From Toxoplasma gondii ME49 (lineage: Eukaryota; Apicomplexa; Conoidasida; Eucoccidiorida; Sarcocystidae), in NCBI RefSeq assembly GCF_000006565.2, contig NC_031480.1, forward strand, positions 760,144 to 824,143: a DNA stretch of 64,000 bases, in the 5' to 3' direction. The notes under the pieces are model-generated. The model was not told the DNA's origin. It made no database searches and was given only the letters and a program-made list of their open reading frames with translations. The position numbers and the translations under genes are program-made. Position 1 is the first letter of the stretch; each line of letters begins with the position of its first letter. This document shows, one piece after another, positions 49,105 through 62,200 of the stretch.

Positions 49105-52100
49105 GTATATTGCTGTGTAAATGCATACACGTCTCCTACATGTGCGCCTGTGTACTTACATATACGTTTCAGTTTTTCGGTTTTTCGTTTTCCTTTTCGT
49201 TGTTTCTTACTCTCAGTGGATTCTTTTTTTTTCTTTCTTCCTGTCTGCCTCTCTCGCTCTCTTGACTGCTCCTCGTGTCTCCATCCACCTGCTTTGCTTT
49301 TTCGGGACCGTGTTTCCTAGGCTGCGCAGCAGGCGTACGAAGCCTGCGTGAGGTCACCTCTCCTTTCGCTGCGCGAACTTCTTCCGCTGCTTGCGCCTTC
49401 CTTTTCGCGCCCTCGTCTCCCTCGTCTTTCGTCTTCCTCCGCGCTTGACGAGGACGAGGAAGCGGCTTCAACTCAAGAACTGGGTTTAATTCTCTCTCTC
49501 CTCGCCGCCGCGCATGCACCGCGGGCGTACACTATTGCCTCGTCGCCGAAGGCGCTCGCGAGAGAGACAGGGACGCGATCAGTCGCCTTGTGTGTGGGCC
49601 TGGTGGCTGAGCAGAGAGAGAGTCTGGCGATCACCACGGCGCGTCTAGAAGAACATGGTGAGAACAAGGGATCGCATGCGATCCACGCTTCCCGATCTTC
49701 CAGTCTTGACACGGTGAACTCTGGCGCGATGTATTCTGTCATCATCTCTCTTGATTCTCTAGGCATCCGGCACTGGTACAGACACTGATATTTCACCTCG
49801 ACAGTCCGTTATCGGTAGAATGATGATTCCAAGTCGTCTGCTTTATATGTAGATGATGTTTGAATACGTATTTACCGTTTTTGGTTTCTTCTGGAAACCC
49901 GTTACTTCTTGGAGCACAATTTTACAAATAAATACGATCTGTACAGAAATCCTTATGTACACCACGGGGTGAGTTGCACGGACGTTTCGCAGTACATGGT
50001 GGGCTAGAGGCTTCACTTCAGAACGCGAGCAACAGAACACCCGACGACCGGGGGGAATCTCCCTTTCTTCTCGATCGTCCTGAGGCAGGTTCGTCAGTTA
50101 AGCGGGAGATGTCTTTGTTTCCTCTTTAACGACCAATTTTCATGAGACTGTTTTGCTGAAAAGTGCCGGATCAAACAGGTGGGACTCTCGAGTTTCTTTT
50201 CTTTTGAGTACGAAAAGGATTTGGCCCTCCAGGACACGACTTTTAATTGTAAATGTCTAGGAAAGCTGTCCTCTTCGGAGATCTTCGCTTAAAGTGTGCT
50301 ACGCCACTCGCTCCGACTTCCGGATTTCTCATCTTTTTTCGGCGCTCTCAGCCGACGGCGGCCTGTCTCACGCCCGCGGGGGAGCAGCAGTCGTGTGTCT
50401 AGTGCGCAAAGGCCGATTTCTCGTTTTCTAGGCTCTTGGCTGTTCTCCTCTGGACGCTGCGTTCGTCAAAAGGTGCCAGTTTTTTCTGTAGCTTCGTGTC
50501 TCTTCTGTTGGCCCCACGGGGGGACATGGCGGTCGACTGCACGTTCTCTGGACTGGCAGTGTCAGTTCAACGTTTGAGGCTTCGAGACGCTCCACCTCTG
50601 CGAGAACTGACGATGTAGACTGACAAAGCGTTTCCGCTGCGTGCACACATGTCGGGGGGTTCCATACCGAGCTTATAGTCTGAAAGGCCTTAGACCCCCG
50701 TGGGGGCTGTCCACACAGGGAAGAGGTGAGACCAGCTGAGCGCGCCCTCTCGCAGAGACGCTTTCCTCCTTCCCGTTGGTCGGATTTGAAGGCGCCGGAA
50801 GCCGCTTGCTCTGTAGACTGTACCGCGACAACGCACTGGACGGGGGAGGAGAAGGAGAGCTGTGCTGTGTGTCCGAAGAAGAGATTTCTACTCGCTGCCT
50901 GTCGGGTGACAGCACTCCTTCGAAGGCAACGCTGACTAGTGTCTAGTGAAAAAACGCAAAGTGCACTGGATCTTCCCATGTCCAGGTTTCACCGCTTCGG
51001 TGGCAATGTTTTGTGGTAACGTGATAAGAAGAACGTGGTTTTTCTACTTTGAAGGGATCTACATCCTTCTCTGTGCATCCACGTTCGAGTTCACTTGTCA
51101 AGCTCCACGCGTTCAGTCTCTGTGTTTCTCATCAGTTGTTGTCTTCCTCAAAGTTGGGTGTCAAAGAGGCGAGACGACGAGAGCAGAACGTTCGCTCGCG
51201 AAGGCGAAACAAGCCTCCACTACTACGTCACACTGCGAATAGGCTCTCAGCGGGCATACTGGATCTTTATTTTCTCCCAATGTTCCGAGTTTTTTAGACG
51301 ATACACGCACAGGAACCGGAAACATAAAGATCTGAAGCTCTGTGTGCGTCTGTGTTTTGCCTGTGCGAAATGGAACTGTAAGAGGAAACCAGAGTGTCTT
51401 CGATATAGCAACCTAGTCAATGAGAAGTGGAAATGACAACTACAACTGCATAGAGTTCTCGTTTTCAGATAAATCAGACACGAACGTTTACTTTCGCAAG
51501 ACGATATCCTTGCCTACAGGGTTCCTAGAACCTTTCAGGTGTAAGTGAAGAAGGCGTCAAACTTTTGGTGTAAGGCTGGCACGGTGCAGCGCTTGTCAGG
51601 TCGTACTCTGCAGGCGCCTTCTAAGTTTTTTTTCTTTTTTTGGATCTCTAGGTTTCAAGATTTTCGGCAGTTCTTCGGCTGTGCGTTCCGCGCGACGCGG
51701 GCCGCTTTTTCATCAGGAAGATCGCCTCTTCTTCGGAGCTTGTTCGTCGTTTATTACACAGCAACTGCGTCCGGGAGATGTGTTGAAAGCGCTCATCAAA
51801 CCTTCGTCTTTTCGACTCCCTGCCGACGTAAAAAGGCCCATCATCATGGTGGCAGCAGGGACAGGTAGGAGACTTCTTCAGGGCAGAAAGGAACGCAGGA
51901 ACACCTTCTCCGGGTGAGAGAGGGGTCTGCAGGCACTGGTCACCGGGGCGCCGTCGTGGTAGTTTTCCCCAGTTCCACTTCTTTCGAGAACGGTTTTGAC
52001 GAACAGCCTTTGTGCAGATGTGAGAGGCTTCGAGAGGAGGCAGGGAATCTGTGCAGCGCAGCTAGCCGTCCCCGCTTCGTTGCTTCGTCTGCCTCAGCCA

Positions 52101-54890
52101 ACGCTTCTAAATAGTCCTCCCTGATGCGTCATACCTATCTGTGCGTTGCCGTTGACGCTCACGAGGCGTGGAGGGTTCCCTTTCCTTCTTTTCTTCACAA
52201 ACGTCTGTTCCTGTCGTCGTGGACTGGAGAATTCAAATCTTGTGTGCGGCGTTGGAATAACTTTCATCCGAAGCAGAGGTGGTTGTCCAGGACAGAGCTC
52301 ACCGCGTGGGGTTCGGGACACGATTTGAGGTTTTTTCTTGTTTTTCTCCTCACGACTTTCGCCTTTTGAGTTTTCGCTGTGCGCCGCAATCCGAGTAGAC
52401 TGCGTCGAAAGAGAACATGGGAGTTTTCGAGATCCTGCCTCTCTTCTTTGTGTCTCCCTGCTCGGACGGTGTCACTGAAACTTGGGTGCTAAGGGTCGTC
52501 CGGAGTCGTTTTCTTCTTCGTCACTGTGGGCGTTCCTGATCTCGCAGCGAGGAATATTTACCGCGTTGTTCTGGGTTTTGCGTAGACTTTGTTGTCATGC
52601 TGGTTCTCTCGCGCTCCAATCTGTGTCCGGTGTCAGGAGTCTCCCCGTCCTGCACCTTCGTTCCTTCGTCGTGCGTGTCTTCTCTCTCATGTCATCGCCT
52701 GCGTGTGCCGCTTTGCGCGCTGCCAGGCATCGCCCCGTTCATCGCCTTTCTCCGCGAGTTCGCCTGCCTCGGCGGTTGGCTGGCACCAGTCGTTCTTTTC
52801 TTTGGATGCCAGCGAGCAAACAAAGACTTCCTCTATCGCGAGGAACTGCTGCGGTACAAAGCCCGGCAGGACGCAGCTGAAGAATCTCAGGGAAAGAAGC
52901 ACTTCCTGACTCACCTTTTCCTTGCGTTCTCGCGCGAGCCGGGAGTAAGTGTCGCTGCCTCGTCGGAGAAGTCCGGTCTTTCGTGCGTTTCCAGAAGCTG
53001 TCCTGCAAGTGCATTCCAAGCAAGACCTACAGTTCGCATGCGTAAAGCGTGTACACATGTATCGGTGCCAGAGGACGCGTACGTATCATGAGTTATTCAT
53101 CTGTCGCCAGTTCGGTCTGATATCCGGTTCCTCTACTGTATTCCACACACAAGGTTACATGGAAAAACGTGTCAAGACGCAGTATGCAAATGTCGGTCTC
53201 TTTGTATTTGTAGCTATATGCATTTGCATCATGCATTTATAAAGGCATTTGTATATCTGTCTGGGTCTCGCCGCCAATGTAGGGCCGACGCGAAAGCTTT
53301 CTCGACGAAAGGGTTCAGGACGCAGCACCGTGTTTTTCTGAATTTCCAAATTTCATTACAGTTCTAGAAATCCACGTCTGCTCTTCGGTGCTGCAGCAAC
53401 CGAAGACGTACGTCCAGCACAAAATCGCCGAACAGCGGAACTTGGTGCTGCAACTGTTGCAAGAGCAGCAGGCAACGTTGTACATTTGTGGGTGAGTGCG
53501 TTTCGTCGGCTTTTTAAAAGGGTCAAAGCTTATGCAGAAAAATTAATTGTGACTCCTCTTATCCCGAAACCGAAGGATCCAAAGTACGTTTTCAAGTATT
53601 CAAATACTCATAATGTTTCCTTCTCCTCAAATCGAATCGCAAACACCATTTCTGCGGTGCGGCCTTCAAAGCCATAATGTGCGAAACTCAGTGGGTCTTG
53701 CGGAGAACGAGTTCATCGCAAGGAATGCCATGACGCTGGACGCAGCGCGGAGGCGTTTCTCGATCACGTCCGTGTCGTCTTTACTGGCATTTCGTGGTCA
53801 CCAATGGTTCGAATATGCTTGACAGTAAAAGCAACACAGTCGCCGCCGCATGCCGTTCGGCCTACTCGCGGTTGACGCGTCCACAGGCGGGGGACAACAC
53901 AGCGCGCATCGCCGACGGCCTTCTGCGTGGTTGAACGTGAGTCCGTCGACACTGCTTTGGAATCCCCTTCTTGGACTGCTGGCTTTTGATTTTTGTGTCC
54001 TTCGATTCTTCGGTGCAGCCGGACGGCAATGGCAGCAGGCGTGACGAAGACTCTCGCGCACGCAGCGGCGGAAACGTTGGGGGGCGACGAAGCGCGAGGC
54101 AACGCATTCGTACATGATCTCCGAAAAAGTGAGGAGGGCAAAAACAGAAAACAGTGAAACGCGCAGCATCTCTCTCGGGGGCAGAAGGCGGAGGGTACAC
54201 GAATCAACCCAAGGGAAAAGAGGAGATGAGTCAGAAAGGGGTGGGACTAGGAAACACAGGAAAATGATGAAACGGGAAGCTTAGCTGTCGCCGGGTCGCC
54301 GTCCATATCAAATGAGATATTTCCATCCTCTCGCTTTCCGTGGTAGCAATGAGACAAGGCTCTGTGCATGTCCTTCTACCTCAGTTCAGGAGTTTTCGAA
54401 ACATACTGTATAAAAGCGTGCATGAAGAAAGCCACCGATTCACACGTGTGTGAAGACATCCACTGCAAGAAGCTCCCTAAGGCAGTTTTTCTCCTCCTGA
54501 AATTCGTGCTTTCAATCTCTCGTGTTCACATTGATCGTCGTATAGGTACTACGGGCTCACACGGGGACATCCTGTTCTACTCTACAGCTACTTACCTACA
54601 TACATATGCATGTATATACATACATGTATATATACCTACTTATATATATATATAAACATCCATCTACTTACATACTCATACGTGTACATTTTATATGAAT
54701 ATATGTGGACAAGAATGGCAGTGTGTGCCGAGACGTAGACAAGCCCTGGCGAGGCGGATGTCTCATGCACAAAGCGTGTCTGTGCGTGTGTTCCCCTTTT
54801 TTCTTCCAACCAAAAGAAGGAGAATCTGTTTCACGTCGCTTTTCTGCTCTCTTTGCAGGCCGACGAATCGTGGAGGAGGTCTGGGCGTAG
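43384..54890 (+). CDS. NADPH-cytochrome P450 reductase-like diflavin reductase
   Basis: Fourteen exons: 43384-43740, 44114-44218, 45186-45783, 46622-46663, 47220-47644, 47829-47918 (donor chosen by phase), 47977-48162, 48850-48975, 49321-49657, 51652-51864, 52727-52944, 53397-53491, 54019-54128 and 54859-54890; about 977 residues against roughly 680 in mammalian enzymes. Residues 9-32 form an N-terminal membrane anchor. The FMN domain shows YFGSQSGTAEAF, THGEGEPTDNA and FGLGSSDYERFN. The FAD domain shows YRAADNMYCL, PFPTPCTVE and RAYTIASSP (about residue 711). The NADPH domain shows AAGTGIAPFIAFLRE, FFGCQRANKDFLYREEL and TYVQHKI, ending in VEEVWA, whose aromatic residue normally stacks on FAD. 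Known role of the family: passing electrons from NADPH to P450s or haem oxygenase at the ER. The redox partner here is unknown. Extra length comes from serine/glutamate-rich insertions at the ends of the FMN domain and in the FAD domain. Confidence 0.9.
43841..43890. repeat. TA/GATA-rich stretch in first reductase intron
   Basis: Imperfect TATACA, AGATAG and TATGTATG repeats of about 50 bp between exons 43384-43740 and 44114-44218. Confidence 0.7.
44791..44850. repeat. TA/CTAT microsatellite in second reductase intron
   Basis: CTAT units followed by a TA run, about 60 bp in all, in the long intron between 44218 and 45186. That intron also carries CT-rich DNA. Confidence 0.9.
45062..45106. 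repeat. TA then TG microsatellite in second reductase intron
   Basis: A TA run of about 28 bp followed by a short TG run, about 80 bp before the acceptor at 45185. Confidence 0.9.
47657..47822. repeat. TATAGA/TATG microsatellite filling a short reductase intron
   Basis: About 165 bp of TATAGATA and GATATG repeats make up almost the whole 184-bp intron between exons ending 47644 and starting 47829, leaving only the splice sites unique. Confidence 0.9.
49042..49111. repeat. TA microsatellite in reductase intron
   Basis: About 70 bp of TATACA and TA repeats between the exons ending 48975 and starting 49321. Confidence 0.9.
54591..54660. repeat. TACA/TA microsatellite in last reductase intron
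   Basis: About 70 bp of TACATA, TGTATA and TA repeats between exon 54019-54128 and the 32-bp terminal exon at 54859. Confidence 0.85.
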
Positions 54891-56252
54891 AGACTGCGCG
54901 TTTCGAATTCGCAACGAGCCGCGAGTCCTGCGCGCTGCATATGCTGTTTGCCCCCCTGTCCTAGAAGTCTGGTGTTCCCTTTCTCTTAAATTCATGGGCA
55001 TCTGGTGCGAGGCAACATTCACTCAGTGTGCGCCTTCGCATGACACATTGTGGCATTTCGGCGCGTTCGAGCAGTAGGCTTGTTCTGAGACGTCCTCGTA
55101 TCCATTTCTTGTTTGGTGTTTCCAGTTTGTTGGTTTACACCATGCGGAGCGGCCTGGTGTTGCGGTTCGTTGACAGGGTCTGGACTGGAAAGGTTTCCTC
55201 GTTCAGACACATATTTCCCGGGCTATGTGTGTGCTTGCGAGAATGCTTCTCGGAGCGTGTTTGCACCGAGCTCCTTTTGTGATTTCCGCTTTTTGTGTGA
55301 GATTCTTCGGGCTTCGCTTCTTCGTCGGACTTTTTTGTGACTTGTGTTCGTGGCCACTGGCACTTTGCCAGCTCCTTTTGCGCGTTTCCGCCTAACTGCC
55401 GTGAGCCGGGAGTCCGTGGTTTCGTCACCGAAACTGGCAACGAGTAGACGTAGCAACGCGGCGCTAGGACAGTCGGTCCTCGGTCGTCGACCGCGTTTTT
55501 TGAGAAGGGAGAGTGCATGCACTTCAGGGAGAAAGAGTGAGGGCTCTGCAACCCACGGTCCGCCCACTTACAGAGAACCGCGCGGGCATCTCAGTTCCAT
55601 AAGAGCTCGAATGCGGCAGAGGTGCGCGCACAACTTGAGAGCGTCGCCAGTCCACTACGCAGGTCCCCCTTGTTTCGGGACTCCGCGTCACGGGACTGGA
55701 GTTCCTCTCCTTTTGTTCGGACACTGCCTAGCCGAGGTTGACAAGTCCTTTCTGTACTGCTACGTCGCAGAAAGCGCTGGATTCAACCGCTCGCTTCCGT
55801 CTCGCCAACGAATGTTTTCCGAACTCCTTTCTACTTGTGAACGAATCAATGCAAATTCGAGAGGGGAAGGGCTCGTCGAGTTTGCCAGTGACGCAGACCA
55901 TGTTTCCAGACCCTTTCACGTGTGTCCGGAGGTCACACGAAGGCGCCAAGTGCATCTGTCTAGGGTGTTGCATGCGGTTTCCTCTCCCTGGAGAACCCAC
56001 TCACCCAAACGCGGCAGAAGCGGCATCCAGAACCTCTTTCTCTCCGTTTTCCTCACTCTTCGTTCTACCTGGAAAAACAAGAAGCTTCCTCATGCATCGC
56101 TCAAAGTGTCGCCCGAGCCCTCAGTTATTGCCCGAGAGTTACGAGGTCGAAATGGTAAAAAGCCTCTGCATTCTCAGTGGTTTGCTAGTTCCAAAGAAGA
56201 GTGCCTGCAGCATTCGTTCACGCCTCTCTCAGTGTGACGTTCTCTTGGCCCA
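54891..56252. other. Convergent intergenic spacer
   Basis: The plus-strand reductase stops at 54890 and the minus-strand methyltransferase stops at 56253, so this 1.4 kb should hold both 3' untranslated regions. A plus-strand frame without stops crosses 55344-56237; its first ATG is at 55611 (about 208 codons) and its product resembles nothing I know. It is treated as non-coding pending expression data. Confidence 0.5.
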
Positions 56253-59200
56253 CTAGCAGAGTGTTCTTGATGAACTTCTTGCGACCTTTTGAAAAGCGAG
56301 AAAATGTTCGGTGTTACCCCGCTTGCCACGAACAGTTGACGGCTGAGAAACCAGTTCTTCGCAACCGGGAAGAGAAGCCAAGGAGAACCGACGAATATCC
56401 TCGATCACGCGAAGACGAATTTCCGCGTCTCGAATCACCCCCTTGAACCGCGACGCCTCTGCCTGTAGCAAACACGCGGCAAAAAAAAAACTTTTGAACC
56501 CCGTAGTCTGTGTACGCAGGAAACATCAAAACAAAGAGAAATCGGAGAAAGAGGCGCCAGGCCGATGCTCGTAATCCCTTCTTTTCCGTTCTCGGAATCT
56601 CGAGACATTTGCAGCAACTCGAATAACGCAGAACTTGGGTTCGGACAGCAAAGACCTTCGAGCGCCGAAGGCCTTTGGTCACGCACGACGATCACTCTTT
56701 GACAAGGATTCGCGATTTTCGTGAGTGTCTGGGCATCTGTGAAGACGCACAAAATTGTGTTTCAGGTTCTGTTGACAGAACGGCCGCGAGTAGATAACAT
56801 ACAGTCCCAGGTTGAGCAGCGGTCGCCTGTGATGTTGAACTATGGATTATCTGCAAACGTACATGGTTCGAGCTTAAGAACGACTGCTGAGTAGTATGGA
56901 TAGGACATACGCACCAGGCGTAAGGAAAGCTTTCGTCTGCCCCGCGACACCCGCCAGATCAACAAGAATTCAAGGCGAGTCTTCCATGCGAGAAAGATCC
57001 ATCATCATGGAGGAGACTGCCAAAGTGCGTATCATTAGTGTTGTGCAGCTTGTCTTTCCACTTGAAAAACAGTTGCAGGATATCCCTTTTTCTGAATCTC
57101 CCCTCGGCAAGAAGGGCATGCCCGGCGAGGTGGAAGCACTGCCTCCTCATGTTTTTTTCGCGCATTTCCAGCAGAGACCAGGGCGAACAAGGCACCGCGC
57201 TCCACAAAAGCAGATCGCCAAGAAAGGTGACTGAGCGAAGACTCCAGCATTCGTGTATGCTTTTCCCAATTTTGAAAAAGGACGGAGGGGGGACCGACTC
57301 TTTGCAGAACCCAGTTCACGAGTTGCCGCTGACGGGTGTGCACTGTTGCTACCGAAGAAAACGAAGAGGCTGCACTGGCACAAGCACCGTGTAGAAAATA
57401 GGCAACAATACAAAGCCGTGTACACAGAGGAACTCGCCTTACCGGAGTGACCTCGAACTGAGGTTTGACGAGGAGAATGAGAAGTCCTTCGGATCTGACA
57501 AATGTCCAGACTCTCTCCAGGACTGGAAACAACACAGAAGACACATCCCAGAGCGGCGCATGCACACACGGAGGGGTGGTGTGACTCGAAAACCTTGTGC
57601 CCTGCCGCTCGCATCATCGACAGCTCTCTGTTATTCTGTAGAGTCACGGAAGAGGATTCGTCTACATGCAGAGACTCGTGTCGTCCACAACGTTGGAAGT
57701 TCGTAATGCGCAAAGGTAAGGAGCACTTTGACAAAGAGAAGGATCTAACTCGCAACTTGAGTCACAACAGAGACCGTCGGGGGGAGAGCGAACTTCGCAC
57801 GCTTCATGTATTTTCTTTATTCAAAAGAAAGACCGGCCACCCAGGACTCGAGTCGACAGCAACGCGGAGTGACGCCAAAGACTGGCGGCCAGCTGGTTCT
57901 CTGCAGCTGCTGAAGAAACGGGGACTCGGCTTAGAGGCGAGCACCTGTCGAACGCATTCGTTCGCGAATGGGTGCGACCCGCTCTGTCTGTCGTCGCTCT
58001 GTTTGTCATCCAAACGCATGCGCGTTCTTCTCCGGCCAGTGCGTGTCAGGTGACTGCCAGAGCGAGGCACTGTTTGGAGAAGTCCGCGCAGCAGCAACGC
58101 AAAGACGAGCGGAAAGAACAAACAGCGAATTCAGCGCGACGGCACAGGAGGCAAGAAAGGAAAGCCACACCAGAAGAAGACTGCGGTGAGGGAAGCTGGA
58201 CGCGATCGGCAAGTGCGAGAAGAATGAGAGGCGTCTGAGGGAGAAGGTCACTCGAAATCGGAAAGACGAGGGAAGAATACAGAGAGAGAGAAGATCCATA
58301 GTCCGCTCGTGTCTACCGTCAAAACACGATGAAACGGTGGAAACTCCTACTGGGGCCGAACCGGCAGAAATCCCTATTTTCAGCGACCCCTAAGCTGTAG
58401 AAGTCGGAAGAAAGTCTGCTTGCAGGAAAACGGCTCTACCTTTTTTCAGCGAAATGAAAGAAAGATCTACAAGAACGCAGTCGAAGTCTTCCTGCCCAAC
58501 ATCCGCGGCGGTGAGATACCTGCAATTCACACATCTGCAGCTAAACATGTGTGTCCTTCTTTCCAGGCGCTTTGACAGCAGATAAAGTTCAGTCGCCTTG
58601 TTGCAACAAGCGTTTCATGCGGATATGAGAGGGGGTCCTGCAGTCAAAAAAATTATTTAACCAGCTCTTCACAAAGACCGCAGGAATCCGCAAAGTGTAG
58701 TTACGAAGGACAAGGACCCTGACACCTGCCCAGTGCTTGTGAGAAGTAACGATGAACAATATGTTTCTGCATGCTCCTCATTTACAGAAAATGCATGTTT
58801 CCTGAGATAAAAACTTTACCACACGCGTTGTCACTTTCATGTCTCCTACATGAAACCAGGCATGCGCTGTTGTACAGACATCGAATATACAACTCGAAGT
58901 GTTGACGCTGTCGCAGATTCTGCGCCTCCACTTTCTTTTCTCACAGCGAGCTTCACAACTGCATGCAAGCGTGCAGGTACCAGTCCCGATAAGTCGACAT
59001 GCACTTTTGACGAGGAACTAAAGTAGACTCGACGTCTCAGCAGAAACCGATTCCCAGAATGAACAGGAAGGACGGAATTCGATCCTTGATTTGACTTCAG
59101 TTCTGACGAAACTAGAAAATTGGATAAGAGAGTATCCCGCACAAAAGTGCGGTAAAGAACCATAAAGAAATCCAGAAAACCTCGCTTTCACCGAAGCTGT

Positions 59201-62200
59201 ACATGAGGTCGAACAATCTGTAGACAGGCGGCTAACGAACCACAGGAAAAGACGGGTCTATTGAGCACTGTACAGGTAACAGGAGGAACACCACCACGGA
59301 GAAAACTATGCAATTGGACTGTATTTCTCGTGGAATGTCGCCGAGGCCTCAGCGATCAAGTGTACATGGAAGGCACCTTCGCTCTCACTTCCCTTCCTAA
59401 ACTGAAGGAGTCACAACAGAGAGACCTGAGAAACGGATTGCATGCAATGCTCTCCACTCCCCCGGCTCTCCCCGCAACGCTTCAGCGAGAGGGATGAGGC
59501 TTCGCCACCAGACTTTCCATCATTGGCAACTCAAAACGAAGAATGCAAGTACACGATTTCTGCAAGGGCGCGAAGAACCGGGGACCAAACTCTAGACGAC
59601 GCGTTCCGAGAAACGTCTTCAAAACACCAAGAATCACTGGGGTTTCAAATCCTGAATTTACTGATCGCAAGACGCTTCACGCCCGGGTGCCTCTCTGACA
59701 CGCAGGACAGGAACTGAAACGGAAACCATGGAGATGGGCATGTTCATGAGAAAGCGCGAAAACGCATGCAACTGTGAAAAGACGAGACGCGCAACAGTAC
59801 TCCCACACACAGAAGACGCAAGTGTCCAATGCAGAGCTTTCTGAGACAGGAAGCCACCAGGTCGTGCAGAGACTCTCGACAAAACGAAATTCGAAAGTGC
59901 AGGAATTCGTAAGTTTTAGAGGCAATCCGAAGATCATCGAACTCGTGACATGTTCAAGAAAATCAAAATAGCGTCCACAAGCTTTTGTGACATGTGGAGA
60001 TTTCACCTAGTCACCAAGGACGGTCGCGCGAGTGTGCTGGAACTCCAGTACAGTTGCCTTCTTTGCTAGTGATTGAGGATTTCCAACGAAGTCTTACGAC
60101 TGACGCGTTTCAAAAGCTGGAATAGAAGCGTCGAATGAAAGATGCAAAGTCTTACAAAGTAGAACCTGCCCTCGAACTCAAGAAGGATGATCAGCGCAGT
60201 CCCCAGCAGCTCACACGTTGGAGTTTTCAGCTGTAACCGGTCGAGCATGTTCTCGGCGCAAGACAAAAACACTGTTCCCGCTTGTGTGAATTGCGAAAGA
60301 AACATGGAGAGTCGTTGAGTCAAACCCGCGGAACACAGACAGCACGAAGGGGCGCTCCCCTCTCCCTTTTTATAGAGAAAACGAACCGGATGTACGTCCA
60401 GCATCGTCCTCAGGCTTACATGCACAGCTCAAAGACGCCGGCGATGTAGAGAGAGTGTTTCTCCCTCCATTCGCAAAAACAACTGAGTCTACGGAAGAAA
60501 CCTGGAGATCTGTATCCGCGCGTTTCTCTCTTTGGAGTCCCGCGCAGGAGGCGAAAACAGTATCTGGAATAGCCGTACAACTACAAGGATGTTCTGTTTG
60601 TCAGTATCCTGCCTAACGTCCGTCTGTCTGCACGGTTGATCCGAGTCTAGGATCTACAGAAATACGATTGCGGTTTCGCTCGAATGGCGCCTCAAGGTGT
60701 CTGAACGTTGGTGTGTTGTCTTTCATCAACCGTTAGCAGAGCCCCTACTCCCATGCGAGGAGGATCAGTGCCACCGTCTGCGGGTCGTCCGCTTTGAGGC
60801 AGAGTAGTTGAAAGTCCTTTCTGCTACTCAGAGGCGAATCGCTCCGTCGCGGGGATAAAACGATGTACAACCTTGATCACAAACTGCTGAGCTCTGTTGA
60901 GCCTTACCGCGCATTGACGCCTTCCCTGGCCACCACGCGTGGATCGGAGCGCAGCGTTGCATGCAGTTCGCCTTTCCCTACGTCGACACAAACGACTTTG
61001 TGGACTCCCCTGAACAGAAGTTGGAGAAACAGAGAACGAAACAGCTTCGACCGTCTTGTGAAAAGTGTCTTCTCACGTTCAAGCAAGCGGCAGCATGGTC
61101 GTCTGCACTTTAATCAAAGGGTCCACAGAAACGAAGAGAGAAGCAGCTGACTATGAAGTCTACGTCTCTACGCCCCTTACAGGCGTCTCTTTCCCGACCA
61201 CAATCCGAAAGAGTCTAGCGGCAGAGTCAGAGAAGAATGTGTAAGGTGCCTCACACAGAAAGAAGAACGCTCCTTTGACTCCGGCAGAGAAGGCGCCGGA
61301 GTCCAGAGGTGGCTTGCTCGAGAAAGTGGAACGCGTTTGAAAAAGATGTCGCAGCGTAAATGGTGAGATCAAAAACAACTGTGAACAAACGCGCGCGATA
61401 AACGGACGCGGATCTACAGTTGGGGGTTCCGGCACTGCGAGAAAATTGCGTGAGTCTTCTCAGGGATTAAACAGGAGGACGGCTTGAGTGTGAGAGCAGC
61501 AACTTGAACAAGGACTCTTCCACGCATCTGAATAACGTTTGTGGAAATAAATTTTGGAAGTTAATGAAGTCGGAAACGTGAAAACAGAAACCGCGAAAGG
61601 GGAGCACGGGGAACGGGCACTTTCGACATCTCAGCTAGTTTTCTTGTTTTATTCGAATCTTAAATCGGACTGGAAAAAGCGACGGTGAATTCTACAGATC
61701 CACAGTCTACGAATATTGACCACTCGGACGCCAATCCATGAAAAATATTGATTTCTGTGATTTTGAAAAAAACTCGAATTGTCAAAAAAGAAAAAAACTC
61801 ACCGTTGCAGGCAACAGTCTGTGAAGCCGCCTGTCGAAGATCCAACATCGAGAACTGTTTTTCCCTCGAGAGAGAAGATTCCCGAAGCGGACTTTTCTCG
61901 TTTCTCTTCTTCGAAGTTCTGCACATTTACTTGCAAAGCCGTGTTTTCTCGGCAACCTTTTCCCTTTTCACATTCGCTGCCTTCCTCCCGCTGCTGCACA
62001 GCTGGGAGGTCTATTTCCAGTCCTCGTTCAGAGAGCACATCGAGAGGTTCTGTCCTCTCTTTTCCTCGTTCGTCTGGAGTTTGTCCTTCGGTCTCAGTCT
62101 CCGAATTGTCACCCTTTGCCGCTGTCAGTTTCCGCTTCGTGTTCGCCTCTCTCTGGATCTGCTCTGCTTCTTCATGCGCTGGAGATTTCCTCCCAACCAC

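Noticed and set aside
55344..56237. Plus-strand 297-codon frame overlapping the convergent spacer
   Set aside because: GTG start, first ATG at 55611, no recognisable domain, and it lies in the 3' region of two well-supported genes.
61160..61435. Minus-strand frame between methyltransferase exons, starting MPEPPTVDPRPF
   Set aside because: Joining 61803 directly to 61009 closes the phase and yields the canonical TlyA order (GGFTDCCLQR then GVHKVVCVDVG). Including this frame would interrupt the fold.
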